A DNA stretch of 64,000 nt from Pedobacter sp. N36a (GCF_014472395.1 NZ_JACSZW010000002.1:1-64000), one strand, 5' to 3'. Positions 23,682 to 32,575 are shown, numbered from the stretch's first letter. Notes: generated by a model not told the origin, from the sequence alone. Made by a program: numbers and translations.

Positions 23682-24761
23682 ATGACCACCAAAAATGAAC
23701 AAACCAGCGCATTAATCGATCTTAATGAAGATTTGGAGAATTATTTCAGTAATACCATAATCCCTCAGCTTTTCGTAGATGCGCAGCTTATACTTAGAAA
23801 GTTTACTCCGCCTGCGATGAAGCATTTTAAGCTTAAAGCGGAGTTCATCGGAATGCCCTTTGAAGAAATCAGGGATAATTTTAGGTTTCCTACAATTATG
23901 GAAAACATAAAGACGGTGATTGACACCGGTGAAATTCTGGAGAAAGAAATTCAAACCACGGATATGCGCTGGTATCAGATGAATATCTTGCCCTATCTTG
24001 TAAGAAAAGAAAAAAAAACCAATGGAGTGATCATCACTTTCGTGGACATTACTCCAAGGATCAACGAACTCAAAGAGCAGGAAAAACTGATCACAGAACA
24101 CGAACTTCTATTAGATACCATTGCCCACGACATTAAAAACCCGATTTTCGCATTGGGATTAACGGTTCAGGTGCTTAAAAAATTGCCAGAAAAGGGTATG
24201 GACGACTTTCCTGTACTGCTGCAGAACATTGAAAACAGCTTACTGGAAATGAAAAAGGTAGTTGGAGATCTTATAGATACCCGCTGGCAAAAACACAAAT
24301 ATCAGGCAAAGCCTGAGCTATTGGATCTTCATCATATCATTGAAGATGTAAAACTGGCGCTTGCTCCACAGATTATCGAAAGGAATGTATTCATCAAACA
24401 AGAAATTGATAGCGCTGAAATCACATTTATCAGACGTAAACTTCGTTGTATTATTAACAACCTCATCAATAATGCGATTAAGTATACACCATCAGACCGA
24501 AGACCTGAAATCTTTCTGAGATCTTTCAGCGAAAACGGATACCTGGTCATCAGTGTAGCTGATAATGGTATAGGGGTCCCGAAAGCTGAGCAGCAATCCG
24601 TATTTGAAAAATTTAATCGCGTAGATCTAACCGCTGAAGGATCAGGGGTAGGACTTTATCTGGTGAATACTATCGTAGCACTTGCCGGGGGCAAAGTTAC
24701 GGTAGATAGTGAGCCTGGGAAAGGATCTGTTTTCACTGTATATTTGAAATTGCATGATTGA
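23682..24761 (+). CDS. Cytoplasmic PAS-domain sensor histidine kinase
   Basis: A 359-aa kinase with no membrane segment. Residues 15-125 form a PAS-type domain resembling that found at the end of CheB/CheR-type proteins (LILRKFTPPAMKHFKL, MRWYQMNILPY, GVIITFVDIT). The HisKA helix follows, with His149 (DTIAHDIKNPIFALGL). The ATPase domain has NNLINNAIKYTP, VADNGIGVP and GSGVGLYLV. It stands convergent with the larger PAS kinase, 20 bp away. Neither has a response regulator beside it, so the output is unknown. Confidence 0.9.
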   Translation: MTTKNEQTSALIDLNEDLENYFSNTIIPQLFVDAQLILRKFTPPAMKHFKLKAEFIGMPFEEIRDNFRFPTIMENIKTVIDTGEILEKEIQTTDMRWYQMNILPYLVRKEKKTNGVIITFVDITPRINELKEQEKLITEHELLLDTIAHDIKNPIFALGLTVQVLKKLPEKGMDDFPVLLQNIENSLLEMKKVVGDLIDTRWQKHKYQAKPELLDLHHIIEDVKLALAPQIIERNVFIKQEIDSAEITFIRRKLRCIINNLINNAIKYTPSDRRPEIFLRSFSENGYLVISVADNGIGVPKAEQQSVFEKFNRVDLTAEGSGVGLYLVNTIVALAGGKVTVDSEPGKGSVFTVYLKLHD

Positions 24762-24781
24762 TCGTTTGAAACTGCAGACTC

Positions 24782-26677
24782 TTAACCCTGCTGCGATAAG
24801 GTTTTGCCTGAGATTTCGATGTCAAAGAAAAAGGTAGAGCCAACACCTTCTTTGCTATGGATATGAATTTCACTGTTATGGTAAGTAAGGATTTCTGAAG
24901 CCAGGTATAGGCCTATGCCGAAACCAGATGCGGTATATTCATTTTCATCATCCACTCTGTAGAACCTTTCGAAGATTCTTTTCTGGTCTGATTTTTTAAT
25001 GCCAATACCCTGGTCAGTAATAGAAATCCTTACTTTTTCATCCAGTCTTTCGCATTTGATGAATACGTAACCACCTTGGGGTGAATATTTAATCGCATTG
25101 CTCAATAGGTTACTCAGTACATATCCTAGTTTTTCTTTATCTGCGTAGACTTTTAAATCCTCGCAATTCACGATATTGATGATGTGCAGGGTGCTCAGGA
25201 ACTGCCCATCTTCAGCGATTTCTTTTACCAAAGGGGCCAGTTCGAATTCCTGTTTCATAATCTGGAGTTTACCTTCTTCCAACCTGGTGACATTTAGGAA
25301 ATCCTGCACCATTGCGGTCATCTTTTTGACCTTTACATCCGCTCTGGAGAGCATGTTGAGGTAAAAAGTGTCTTGTTCTTTTTGGGCTTTTTGCAACAGC
25401 ATTTGCAGGTAAGCAGCTACTGCGGTGATTGGAGTTTTGATTTCGTGACTGACCATCGCTATGAACGAGTTTTTCCGCTGTTCTTCGTGATTCTTTTCAG
25501 TAATATCGCGTATGATCTCTGAAAAGCCAATGAGATTACCAGTGGCATCTTTAATTGGACTTAGGGTAATGGCCACTTCTATTTCAGCTAGATCTTTACT
25601 GAGCATCCTGGTTTCCAATTGATGGACACGTTCTGCACGGGCAACCTTTGTTAACAGGTTGCTGAGTTCCTGATGTTTTTTTTCAGGAATAAGGGCATGT
25701 GCCGTTGATCCGATGACCTCATGCTGCTGGAAACCGAAAATATCTTCCGCAGCATTGTTCCAGCTCGTGATTTTTCCTTCCAGATTGAAACTGATAATCG
25801 CATCGTTGCTGGAATCAATAATGGCCAGCAGACGCGAATTTTTCTCTTCTGCAAGGACTGCTGCTGTGATGTCCAGCACGGTGCCAATAAATCGGATCGT
25901 TTTCTTGTTGGATGTTAATATGATCTTTCCTTGTAAGTGTAACCAGCGTTCCGCATGGTCGCTAGGTCTGATGATTTTAAATTTAGTACTGTAAATTTCA
26001 TTTCCTGTAGCTTTGACAGAAGCGTTTAATCCTCGATGAACCCGGGTTCTTTCCTTCGAGTCGACAATTCTTAAAAAACGGGCATAATCTACAGTCTGGT
26101 CTTCTCGAAATCCCAGAATACAGCTCGCTTCTGCTGAAAGATACAAGTAAGATGGTGAGGGGCTATATTCCCAGGTTCCCATATTTGTGGAACTGATCGC
26201 CATTTTCATCCGGGTTTCACTTTCTTTTAATTCCAGCAGCAGGCTTTCCTTGCGTTCCATTTCCGTAACCAGTTCGGTTACATCTCTGGTAAAACAGCGG
26301 GTGTGAATAAATTCGCCATCTTTTCGGGCTACGTTGGAACTGATCAGCACATGTTTAATGGAGCCGTCCTTACATTTTAGCCGAGCAGGATAATTGTGCA
26401 GGGTCTCATTGTTGGAGAGTCTGGTCAGTATGTCGCTGATCACCTCCTGATCTACATGGAAATTGGTAATAGAGGCGCCGATGTATTCCTCTCTTGTAAA
26501 ACCTAAGGCATCTAGTTCGGCTTGATTGGCCCAGGTAATATATCCGTTTTTATCCACCCAATGCAGGGGGAGAGAAGCGTTTTCAATGAAGTCTGACAAT
26601 TCATCAACACGTGCCTGCAGTGCCTGTATTTTTTCGTCATGTGCAAATTCGCGGGGAATATTTGTTAATTTTTTCAT
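24782..26677 (-). CDS. Multi-PAS sensor histidine kinase
   Basis: A 631-aa soluble kinase with three PAS/PAC units: residues about 25-140 (LHWVDKNGYITWANQAELDALGF), 155-275 (the second, with a PAC segment RWLHLQGKII) and 280-395 (DSSNDAIISFNLEGKITSWNNAAEDIFGF). A short coiled coil (EVTELVTEMERKESLL) joins the first two. The HisKA helix has MVSHEIKTPITAVAAYL and the ATPase domain has SNLLSNAIKYSPQGG, ITDQGIGI and GFGIGLYLA. No membrane segment is present. It probably senses an internal redox or small-molecule cue. No adjacent regulator. Confidence 0.9.
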   Translation of the reverse strand: MKKLTNIPREFAHDEKIQALQARVDELSDFIENASLPLHWVDKNGYITWANQAELDALGFTREEYIGASITNFHVDQEVISDILTRLSNNETLHNYPARLKCKDGSIKHVLISSNVARKDGEFIHTRCFTRDVTELVTEMERKESLLLELKESETRMKMAISSTNMGTWEYSPSPSYLYLSAEASCILGFREDQTVDYARFLRIVDSKERTRVHRGLNASVKATGNEIYSTKFKIIRPSDHAERWLHLQGKIILTSNKKTIRFIGTVLDITAAVLAEEKNSRLLAIIDSSNDAIISFNLEGKITSWNNAAEDIFGFQQHEVIGSTAHALIPEKKHQELSNLLTKVARAERVHQLETRMLSKDLAEIEVAITLSPIKDATGNLIGFSEIIRDITEKNHEEQRKNSFIAMVSHEIKTPITAVAAYLQMLLQKAQKEQDTFYLNMLSRADVKVKKMTAMVQDFLNVTRLEEGKLQIMKQEFELAPLVKEIAEDGQFLSTLHIINIVNCEDLKVYADKEKLGYVLSNLLSNAIKYSPQGGYVFIKCERLDEKVRISITDQGIGIKKSDQKRIFERFYRVDDENEYTASGFGIGLYLASEILTYHNSEIHIHSKEGVGSTFFFDIEISGKTLSQQG

Positions 26678-26804
26678 GAGTTAATGCTAGGCAGACTGAA
26701 CTGAATGGCAGGTGTAATTTATTTGTTTTGATTGAATCCCATTATGGGCTGGCCATATGGTGTAAAAAAGCCTAGATAGATTCAGAAAAACGTGTGTTTT
26801 TTAT

Positions 26805-27035
26805 TCAGGAGTTGATGACTTCGAAGCCCCCGTAGCTGAGCATTTCTGCATCATGTTGAATGGTCAATTTAAGGCCTAATCTTTCAATCAGGTGCTGGGC
26901 TTGAGTGATGGTAGTATGCATGTTGCTGATCCCTCTTACTTCAATGCCGCGAGTTAAGTGTTTAAATTTGTTGGGCTGAAAGATGTTAATGAATTGCTGC
27001 AAATCTGGGCTAATATTTGTTTCTTGATTTTTCAT
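26805..27035 (-). CDS. 76-aa hypothetical protein
   Basis: Small soluble protein of 76 aa with charged helices (DLQQFINIFQPNKFKHL, ITQAQHLIERLGLKLTI). No signal peptide, membrane segment or family is recognised. It lies between the PRC-barrel gene (62 bp upstream) and the multi-PAS kinase, on the same strand as both. Codon use fits the neighbours, so it is probably real. Confidence 0.6.
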   Translation of the reverse strand: MKNQETNISPDLQQFINIFQPNKFKHLTRGIEVRGISNMHTTITQAQHLIERLGLKLTIQHDAEMLSYGGFEVINS

Positions 27036-27097
27036 AGTGATATTTTACTGCTTAATGGCGTTGTTCTGTTTTAAATGAAATGTATATATGCTAACTT

Positions 27098-27622
27098 TTA
27101 TAAGTTGTTTTGATTTCCAGTGCGGTTATTGCGCTTCCTAAATCGAGCATCATCAAAGTGTTTGTGGGTATAAAAGTCATCCGGGTGAGTCTCATATACC
27201 ACCGTTTCTGCATCAGGCAAAGCATCCTGTCCAAGAAAGGCATAACGTAAGGCCAGCTCTTCTGCTGGAGAAATGGTTTTACCTGGGGTGTACCTGGGAA
27301 GTGTAGCCAGAAAACCGATAGAAACTTCTGGTAAAACAACTTCCTCCTCATCCTCGTCCAAATCAATAATCCCGATTGGAATCAATACCAGGTAGTCATC
27401 ATTTCCTTCGCTTTCTAGTTCCTCAAGATCCAGGTTTGCGACTAGATAGCGCACTTTCCTCGCATTGCTGTCGAAGATCAAATCTTCTACTTCGCCTAGT
27501 TCATTGCCCAGGGGATCTACAATTTCCCAGCCGTTGATATCCGGCTGCTTGTCGGCAACTTCAAAATCACTGGCACTTAATTCTTCCAGGTAGGTAGTTT
27601 TGTGATGTTCGTTGGTTTCCAT
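27098..27622 (-). CDS. PRC-barrel domain stress protein
   Basis: A soluble protein with a PRC-barrel-like domain in the first half: INGWEIVDPLGNELGEVEDLIFDSNARKVRYLVANLDLEE, then IPIGIIDLDEDEEEVVLP, about residues 25-100. The second half is polar and ends in basic residues. The longest frame begins at 27670, inside the preceding 42-aa gene. The ATG at 27622 (METNEHHKTT, 174 aa) removes that overlap and is preferred. In Bacteroidota such proteins usually lie in general-stress clusters. The domain binds protein partners; its role here is not known. Confidence 0.85.
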   Translation of the reverse strand: METNEHHKTTYLEELSASDFEVADKQPDINGWEIVDPLGNELGEVEDLIFDSNARKVRYLVANLDLEELESEGNDDYLVLIPIGIIDLDEDEEEVVLPEVSIGFLATLPRYTPGKTISPAEELALRYAFLGQDALPDAETVVYETHPDDFYTHKHFDDARFRKRNNRTGNQNNL

Positions 27623-27644
27623 GTTCTCTGTGATAGGTAAATAA

Positions 27645-27773
27645 TTAACCGAATGTAGTGGCAGTTTCATTGCCTCCTCTTAATACAAAATACAATATGA
27701 TCAGCACTATGATGATGCCGATGATCCATGGGATCGGACTTTTCTTTTTAGGTTGTACGTCTATTTCAGCCAT
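27645..27773 (-). CDS. 42-aa single-pass membrane protein before the PRC-barrel gene
   Basis: Short ORF starting MAEIDVQPKKKSPIPW. It has a basic N-terminus, one membrane helix (about 16-31, rich in I and L) and a short polar tail. It ends 22 bp before the preferred PRC-barrel start, on the same strand, so the two are probably one transcript. The topology (positive-inside rule) and the position support it. Family not recognised with confidence. Confidence 0.6.
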   Translation of the reverse strand: MAEIDVQPKKKSPIPWIIGIIIVLIILYFVLRGGNETATTFG

Positions 27774-28494
27774 AATATTTTTTGTAGGTCTACCCAAGAT
27801 AACCTTCAAAACGGCATTTTGTTTTCATGGCTATTTTGTGTTAATCTTGCGAAGAGCTAATGATAGCCTATGCTATCCTTTCTGATCAGGAAATCAGCAC
27901 CTTACTGAAGGAGGTTCCGCTTGTTTTTTGATCAGGTTTGCAACCGTGTATTTGCAATAAATAGACCAAATTTTGTGGAGTTTTGATGGGAGGGAAGTAG
28001 AGTTTTAGATGTGGTCGGGAAGAGATTTGAAGTTTTATAGGGGCTGGAAGGGGTTCGGATAGGGTCTGGATAGCAGAGACTATGGTAACCCTATGGCAAC
28101 CCCAGGGGAACCCCTTCCGCTACCTATTATAAGGCCGACCAGTGTCCGACCACTACCCGACCACAAACAGGCAAATAACATCCATTTTTCTAATTTTTTT
28201 CCGGAGAAAACTTTATAGTGTGTAATCCAATTTTAGTGTTCTATCCAAGTCGTTTTCCTCGTTTTGAGTTAGGTAAGTCAATTCAGGAGCTTTAGGATTA
28301 ACTATATGACCATTTCTATCCATTTTACCATGATTGCATTTGCCATTTTTTATGCGACTATTCTGCTCATATGCAGATATGATCCATAGAAGCTATGGCT
28401 TGTGTTGTAGTCTGGAATTGAGGCATCATTGATAGGAAGAATTATTGAACCAGATAAGAATTGATTTTAAATTCAATTTTCCGTAAATTTAGGA
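27774..28494. other. Long noncoding region with hairpins and an 11-bp-periodic repeat array
   Basis: No gene is accepted in these 720 bp. GATAGC-CTAT-GCTATC (27862-27877) is a perfect 6-bp hairpin followed by CCTTT. Around 27970-28036 there are several G-rich stretches with repeated GTTTT. From 28011 to 28165 the DNA is organised in 11-bp units with nested inverted repeats (separate entry). The rest, 28166-28494, is AT-rich and should hold the promoter of the 82-aa/SRAP genes. Confidence 0.5.
28011..28165. repeat. 11-bp-periodic repeat array with nested inverted repeats
   Basis: Three sets of three 11-mers are seen. 28040, 28051 and 28062: GGGGCTGGAAG, GGGTTCGGATA, GGGTCTGGATA. 28084, 28095 and 28106: GGTAACCCTAT, GGCAACCCCAG, GGGAACCCCTT. 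In the last set CCGACCA recurs at 28135, 28146 and 28157. Two inverted repeats tie the sets together: GTGGTCGGG (28011-28019) with CCCGACCAC (28156-28164), and GGAAGGGGTTC (28046-28056) with GAACCCCTTCC (28108-28118). The 11-bp unit is close to one helical turn. No coding potential seen. Confidence 0.7.
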
Positions 28495-28743
28495 ATGAGG
28501 AAAGTTGAACCACCGTTTGACCTGGAATTAGAAGGGGCTGCTATTCGCATTGCCGAACATGAGCTACAGGGTAAAAGGGTGTTTCATATTGATTTCAAGG
28601 GTTCCAGAAAACCTTTGGTAATTGTTGTGGGTATAGGTCTTAGGGATCAGAAATTCTGGACTTCCATTCCCCAGGGGAGGCAAGAAGAGGCGGAAAAGAT
28701 AGGGAAGTTAATTGCGGAGTACTTCCGCGGTAAAAGCAAGTAA
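28495..28743 (+). CDS. 82-aa hypothetical protein upstream of the SRAP gene
   Basis: Small soluble protein of 82 aa, apparently alpha/beta (LELEGAAIRIAEHELQGKRVFHIDFKG, then KPLVIVVGIGLRD and a C-terminal helix EEAEKIGKLIAEYF). No family recognised. It sits 2 bp before the preferred start of the SRAP gene, so the two are almost certainly co-transcribed and translationally coupled. A link to DNA damage is inferred from this neighbour only. Confidence 0.7.
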   Translation: MRKVEPPFDLELEGAAIRIAEHELQGKRVFHIDFKGSRKPLVIVVGIGLRDQKFWTSIPQGRQEEAEKIGKLIAEYFRGKSK

Positions 28744-28745
28744 TG

Positions 28746-29567
28746 ATGTGTTATTACAACGGACAGAGGGTAACCAGGGCAGAATTTATTCAGTTGAAGC
28801 AATTGGAAAAAGCTGTAAAAGATTATGATTTTTTAGATACCGGGATTCACAATGGTTTTAACTATGGCCCTTGTGCAATCATTGTGGCCACTGACGATCG
28901 CCGGGATTTTGAGATCCAGCAGGCAGAGTGGGGATATATTCCTGGCTACGCCAAAGATCGTGCAGACGCGAAACTGTTCCGTTTAAAGTATACTACGCTA
29001 AATTTCAAAGGCGAAAACCTGTTTAAAAAGGAAGACGGAAAGCCCTCGATGTGGGCAGAGGCTGGTCGCAAGCGCCGCTGCCTTGTTTTGTCTACCGGAT
29101 TGGTGGAATCGATGCATATGCCCACTTATGGCATAAAAGGTCAACTGTTAAAAGCGATTGAAAAAATTCCATATCAGGTGGGCGTAATTGGCAAAGAGTA
29201 TTTCTGGTTTGCTGGTGTGTATAATGATTGGTTTGACAAAGAAGCACAGCGGTGGGTAAGAACTGTAGCTTTTGCAACTACTTCGGCAAATCTGGTGATG
29301 CAACAAATCCACAATTCTAAAAAACGGATGCCCACCATATTGACGGATGATCTGGCTTGGGAGTGGTTAATGGAAGAACCTAGTGAGGAGCGTCTAACTG
29401 AGATTGCCTTGACGCAAATCCCCTCCAAATTAATGGAAGCCTGCACAATTGATAAAAACTACCGTTTTGCAGGAGAAGCAACACCAGTAGACTACCCTGA
29501 TCATCCTGCTCTCGACTTGACTTTTGTAGATCAGGAAAAACTGGACTTTGATTACTGGAGCCTATAG
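28746..29567 (+). CDS. SOS response-associated peptidase (SRAP/YedK/HMCES family)
   Basis: SRAP proteins crosslink to abasic sites in single-stranded DNA through Cys2 and so protect them. The frame opens with two ATGs. I choose the second (28746) because it gives Met-Cys, as removal of Met must expose the catalytic Cys. Other active-site residues are in place: Asn86 (TTLNFKGE), Glu121 (GLVES) and His189 (SANLVMQQIHNSKKRMP). At 273 aa it is somewhat longer than E. coli YedK (about 220 aa). It follows the 82-aa gene by 2 bp and lies about 760 bp upstream of the ImuABC translesion operon, forming a damage-tolerance neighbourhood. Confidence 0.92.
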   Translation: MCYYNGQRVTRAEFIQLKQLEKAVKDYDFLDTGIHNGFNYGPCAIIVATDDRRDFEIQQAEWGYIPGYAKDRADAKLFRLKYTTLNFKGENLFKKEDGKPSMWAEAGRKRRCLVLSTGLVESMHMPTYGIKGQLLKAIEKIPYQVGVIGKEYFWFAGVYNDWFDKEAQRWVRTVAFATTSANLVMQQIHNSKKRMPTILTDDLAWEWLMEEPSEERLTEIALTQIPSKLMEACTIDKNYRFAGEATPVDYPDHPALDLTFVDQEKLDFDYWSL

Positions 29568-30324
29568 CTTCTATTTATTCCTGATCCAGATTGCTTTAAA
29601 GCAGTTCCCAGCAATGTGCGCCATTTCATTTTCTTCCTGCCTGGGTGTGTAAAGTGGAAGTTTTGTTTTCATGTAGTAGTTTAGTAGAACAAATCCTATA
29701 TATGGAAAAGCTTCAGAAACTAAATGTTGTCTGCTATGTCTTTTGATTGATCCTGGAAAGCAAAATGGTTGCAACTACTTTATTAAGTTCTCAGCTATAC
29801 TATTGTCTGATTGAAAAGTCTACTACCAATTCTCCTTTGACTTCATTTGGATCAATTAGCTTCCGTCTTTCTCTTTTATTCTTCACGATTTTATATATGG
29901 ATGGCAAATATAATTAAGACATATTTAAAAATGACAATAATAGTTAATTAAATTTCTTTAGTAGTAATAAGGTTAAGTCAGCTCCACAGTTATGTATTAG
30001 TAGATCGATACTGGTTCTTATTTCTATGAATTTAGATTACAAGTTCAGGTCATGATTATCTATTTTCTGATGCCATAAAGGGGCAATTTGAAATTTAAAC
30101 CACTTAAAATCAGATGTAAAATTAATGATTTGGTGATCCAGTGGGGCTGAAGTTGGGATTGGAATAACCATTCCTAAACTCCTTCTGTTCTGTGTTAAGT
30201 TTGTCCAAAATTATTTACAGATTTAAAATCTTTTTCAATAATCCTTAAGATACTAACAATTTTAGCTTTACATTTGTAATGTAATTATTGTGCTAATATT
30301 TTTAGTTATTTGGTTCGACAGATT
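29568..30324. other. AT-rich noncoding region upstream of the imu operon
   Basis: No gene accepted. A 67-aa minus-strand frame at 29571-29774 is doubtful. The right end carries the imu promoter: TACATTTG (30269-30276) matches TAnnTTTG, and ACATT-TGT-AATGT (30270-30282) is a palindrome overlapping it. I saw nothing else distinctive in 29800-30240. Confidence 0.5.
30269..30282 (+). promoter_or_regulatory. Candidate imu-operon promoter and overlapping palindrome
   Basis: TACATTTG (30269-30276) fits the Bacteroidota -7 consensus, and the palindrome ACATT-TGT-AATGT (30270-30282) overlaps it, the position expected of a repressor operator. The imuA ATG is 42 bp downstream. No clear -33 TTTG was found, and the palindrome is not a known LexA box. 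Confidence 0.4.
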
Positions 30325-31062
30325 ATGGAAGGGAAAAAGGAAATAGTGATCAAACTGCAGCAGGATATCCTGCTCTGGCAGGGCTTAAAGCCTCAAGCTG
30401 CGGCAAAAGAAGCGCGTGTTGGTCTTGGGGAGATTGAACAGGCATTTCCAGCTGGGGTGTTTCCCAAACGTGCGATTCATGAATTTATAACGGTGCTCCC
30501 AGAGGATTCGGCGGCTAGTGATGGCTTCATTGCGGGGCTACTGGCTGTTTTGATGCAAAATGGGGCAGCTTGTGTTTGGGTGAGTACTGCAAGGAGGTTG
30601 TTTCCTGCCGCTTTGAGTTTGTTTAATGTGGAACCTGAGCGCATCATTTTTATGGACGTAAAAACCGAAAAAGATGTGCTATGGGTTACTGAAGAAGCAT
30701 TGAAATGCGAGGGATTGGCTGCGGTGGTAGCGGAACTAGGAAGTTTAAGTTTGATTGAATCAAGGAGGCTACAGCTGGCAGTAGAGGAAAGCGGGGTAAC
30801 TGGCTTTATTCTGCGAAAGGATGCAAGTAAAGCGCCTAGTACTGTGGCTACGGCAAGGTGGAGGATTAGTCCTTTGCCATCGGATACGCTGGATGGCCTT
30901 CCGGGACTAGGCTTTCCCAGGTGGCAGGTTGAACTGTTGAAAGTCCGTAACGGCAATCCGGGTAGCTGGGTGCTGGAATGGGCTGGTGATGGTTTTGAAG
31001 AAGTGAAAAAGGTAAGGGGCAGGTCGGTTTGGTCTGAAAAGCTGGACAGGCAAATTGGATAA
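30325..31062 (+). CDS. imuA: ImuA, RecA-like mutasome protein
   Basis: First gene of the imuA-imuB-dnaE2 translesion mutagenesis operon. The 245-aa protein has a degenerate RecA/SulA-like core: AFPAGVFPKRAIHEFI (about 40-55), GFIAGLLAVLMQNGAACVWVSTARRLFPAAL, RIIFMDVKTEKDVLWVTEEALK and ESRRLQLAVEESGVTGFILR. A complete Walker A P-loop is not visible, as is usual for ImuA. The longest frame uses TTG at 30310; the ATG at 30325 (MEGKKEIVIK) is preferred. imuB begins 4 bp after the stop. Damage-inducible expression is expected from the family, and a palindrome overlaps the candidate promoter. Confidence 0.88.
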   Translation: MEGKKEIVIKLQQDILLWQGLKPQAAAKEARVGLGEIEQAFPAGVFPKRAIHEFITVLPEDSAASDGFIAGLLAVLMQNGAACVWVSTARRLFPAALSLFNVEPERIIFMDVKTEKDVLWVTEEALKCEGLAAVVAELGSLSLIESRRLQLAVEESGVTGFILRKDASKAPSTVATARWRISPLPSDTLDGLPGLGFPRWQVELLKVRNGNPGSWVLEWAGDGFEEVKKVRGRSVWSEKLDRQIG

Positions 31063-31066
31063 GTTT

Positions 31067-32575
31067 ATGCAGAGGCGTTTTGTTTCGATATGGTTTCGCC
31101 AGTTGCTGGCAGACTGGCAGCTGATCCGCCGTCCGGAACTTGCTGAGGTGCCTTTTGTTTTTTCTGCGCCTGATCATGGGCGCATGCTGATCACAGCGGT
31201 TAGTCCGATTGCCGCTCATTCAGGTGTTAAACCAGGGATGCGGGCAGCGGATGCGAAAGCGATTTGTCCCGGACTGGAAGTTTTGGATGATAAGCCTACT
31301 CGTCCGCGAAATCTGCTTCGAGGTCTTGGAGAATGGTGCGTTCGTTATGCTCCCATTGTTGCTATTGATGAATTTGGAATGGATGGCTTGCTCCTGGACA
31401 TCAGTGGTTGCGCACATCTTTGGGGCGGGGAGCGAGAATATTTAAAAGAGATTGTTTCCCGGTTAAAAAGTAAGGGTTATACCGTCCGACTGGCGATTGC
31501 TGATACGCCCGGTGCTGCCTGGGCGGTTTCCCGTTTTGGTAAAGTGACACCGCTCATCCCAGAAGGCGGGCATACTGAGGCATTGCTTAGTTTGGTTCCT
31601 GAAGCCTTGAGGTTAGATGATGTGGTGCTCGCCAAACTGCGCAAACTAGGGTTTTACCACATTAAAAGTTTTATCGGGATGCCCCGATCCGTATTGCGCA
31701 GGCGCTTTGGCGAAGAATTCTTGTTACGCCTGGCACAAGCGCTTGGAACCGAAGATGAAGTACTGGTTCCTTTGCAAATCCCTGTGCCATTTCAAGAGCG
31801 CTTACCCTGCTTAGAGCCAATCAGAACTCGTACGGCTATAGAAATTGTCATTACTAAAATGCTGGAAAGTTTATGCAAGCGCATGCAAAATGAAGGAAAA
31901 GGCTTGCGTACTGGAGTGTTGAAGGGGTACCGCCTTGATGGCAAGGAAGTTCAGATTTCCATTGGCACTAGTGGCGCTACACATAGCGTCATTCATCTGT
32001 TTAAACTTTTCCAATTAAAGATTGATCAAATTCGCCCGGGTTTGGGGATTGAGCTGTTTGTACTGGAGGCACCGAAAGTGGATGATGTAGCAATTCCTCA
32101 GGAGCACATGTGGAGCATCAAGCCTGGACTGGATGATCAGAGTGTCATTAGGTTGCTAGACAGGGTAGCTGGAAAGGTTGGCCTGGAGGTGATCCGCCGA
32201 TATTTACCGGCTTCGCGCTACTGGCCGGAGCGGGCAGTGCTGCGGACAGCTGCGGTAACTGAAAAGCCAGTGTCCAGTTGGCGACTGGATAAACCTCGCC
32301 CTACAGAACTATTGAGGCGACCTGATCCGATTGAAGTGATGGCGTTGATTCCCGATCACCCGCCGAAGTTTTTTATTTACAAAGGTGTGCAGCATCAGGT
32401 CATTAAAGCTGACGGGCCAGAACGTATTGAGCGGGAGTGGTGGCTGGATACAGGTGAGCACCGGGATTATTACCAGGTGGAAGATGATCAGGGAAAGCGT
32501 TACTGGTTATTTCGATCTGGGCATTATGGGGGTGATCAGAAATACCAGTGGTTTATTCATGGATTTTTTGCGTAG
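31067..32575 (+). CDS. imuB: ImuB, Y-family DNA polymerase-like protein
   Basis: Hub protein of the mutasome that brings DnaE2 to the clamp; the family is derived from Y-family polymerases but lacks the catalytic carboxylates. Residues 1-330 follow the Y-family layout (RFVSIWFRQLLADW, GVKPGMRAADAKAICPGLEV, APIVAIDEFGMDGLLLDISGCAHLWGGE, ALRLDDVVLAKLRKLGFYHIKSF). At the second carboxylate position this protein reads DEFGMDGLLLD where active polymerases have a D-E pair in another context, so I would not assume activity. The C-terminal part (PDHPPKFFIYKGVQHQVIKADGPERIEREWW) is the ImuB-specific domain. ATG at 31067 is preferred over TTG at 31055. dnaE2 starts 11 bp after the stop. Confidence 0.9.
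   Translation: MQRRFVSIWFRQLLADWQLIRRPELAEVPFVFSAPDHGRMLITAVSPIAAHSGVKPGMRAADAKAICPGLEVLDDKPTRPRNLLRGLGEWCVRYAPIVAIDEFGMDGLLLDISGCAHLWGGEREYLKEIVSRLKSKGYTVRLAIADTPGAAWAVSRFGKVTPLIPEGGHTEALLSLVPEALRLDDVVLAKLRKLGFYHIKSFIGMPRSVLRRRFGEEFLLRLAQALGTEDEVLVPLQIPVPFQERLPCLEPIRTRTAIEIVITKMLESLCKRMQNEGKGLRTGVLKGYRLDGKEVQISIGTSGATHSVIHLFKLFQLKIDQIRPGLGIELFVLEAPKVDDVAIPQEHMWSIKPGLDDQSVIRLLDRVAGKVGLEVIRRYLPASRYWPERAVLRTAAVTEKPVSSWRLDKPRPTELLRRPDPIEVMALIPDHPPKFFIYKGVQHQVIKADGPERIEREWWLDTGEHRDYYQVEDDQGKRYWLFRSGHYGGDQKYQWFIHGFFA

Noticed and set aside
28040..28165. CRISPR-like array
   Set aside because: The units are 11 bp with no spacers of 30-40 bp and no cas genes nearby. Periodic repeat DNA fits better.
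29571..29774. 67-aa minus-strand ORF ending next to the SRAP stop
   Set aside because: Composition is odd (many F, Y and basic residues), with no family and no promoter-like sequence seen. The last 33 residues from an internal Met look somewhat better, so it stays open.
30477..30956. 159-aa minus-strand frame opposite imuA
   Set aside because: It lies wholly inside imuA, whose frame has clear family motifs. The antisense frame is S/T/P-rich, as shadows of coding DNA often are.
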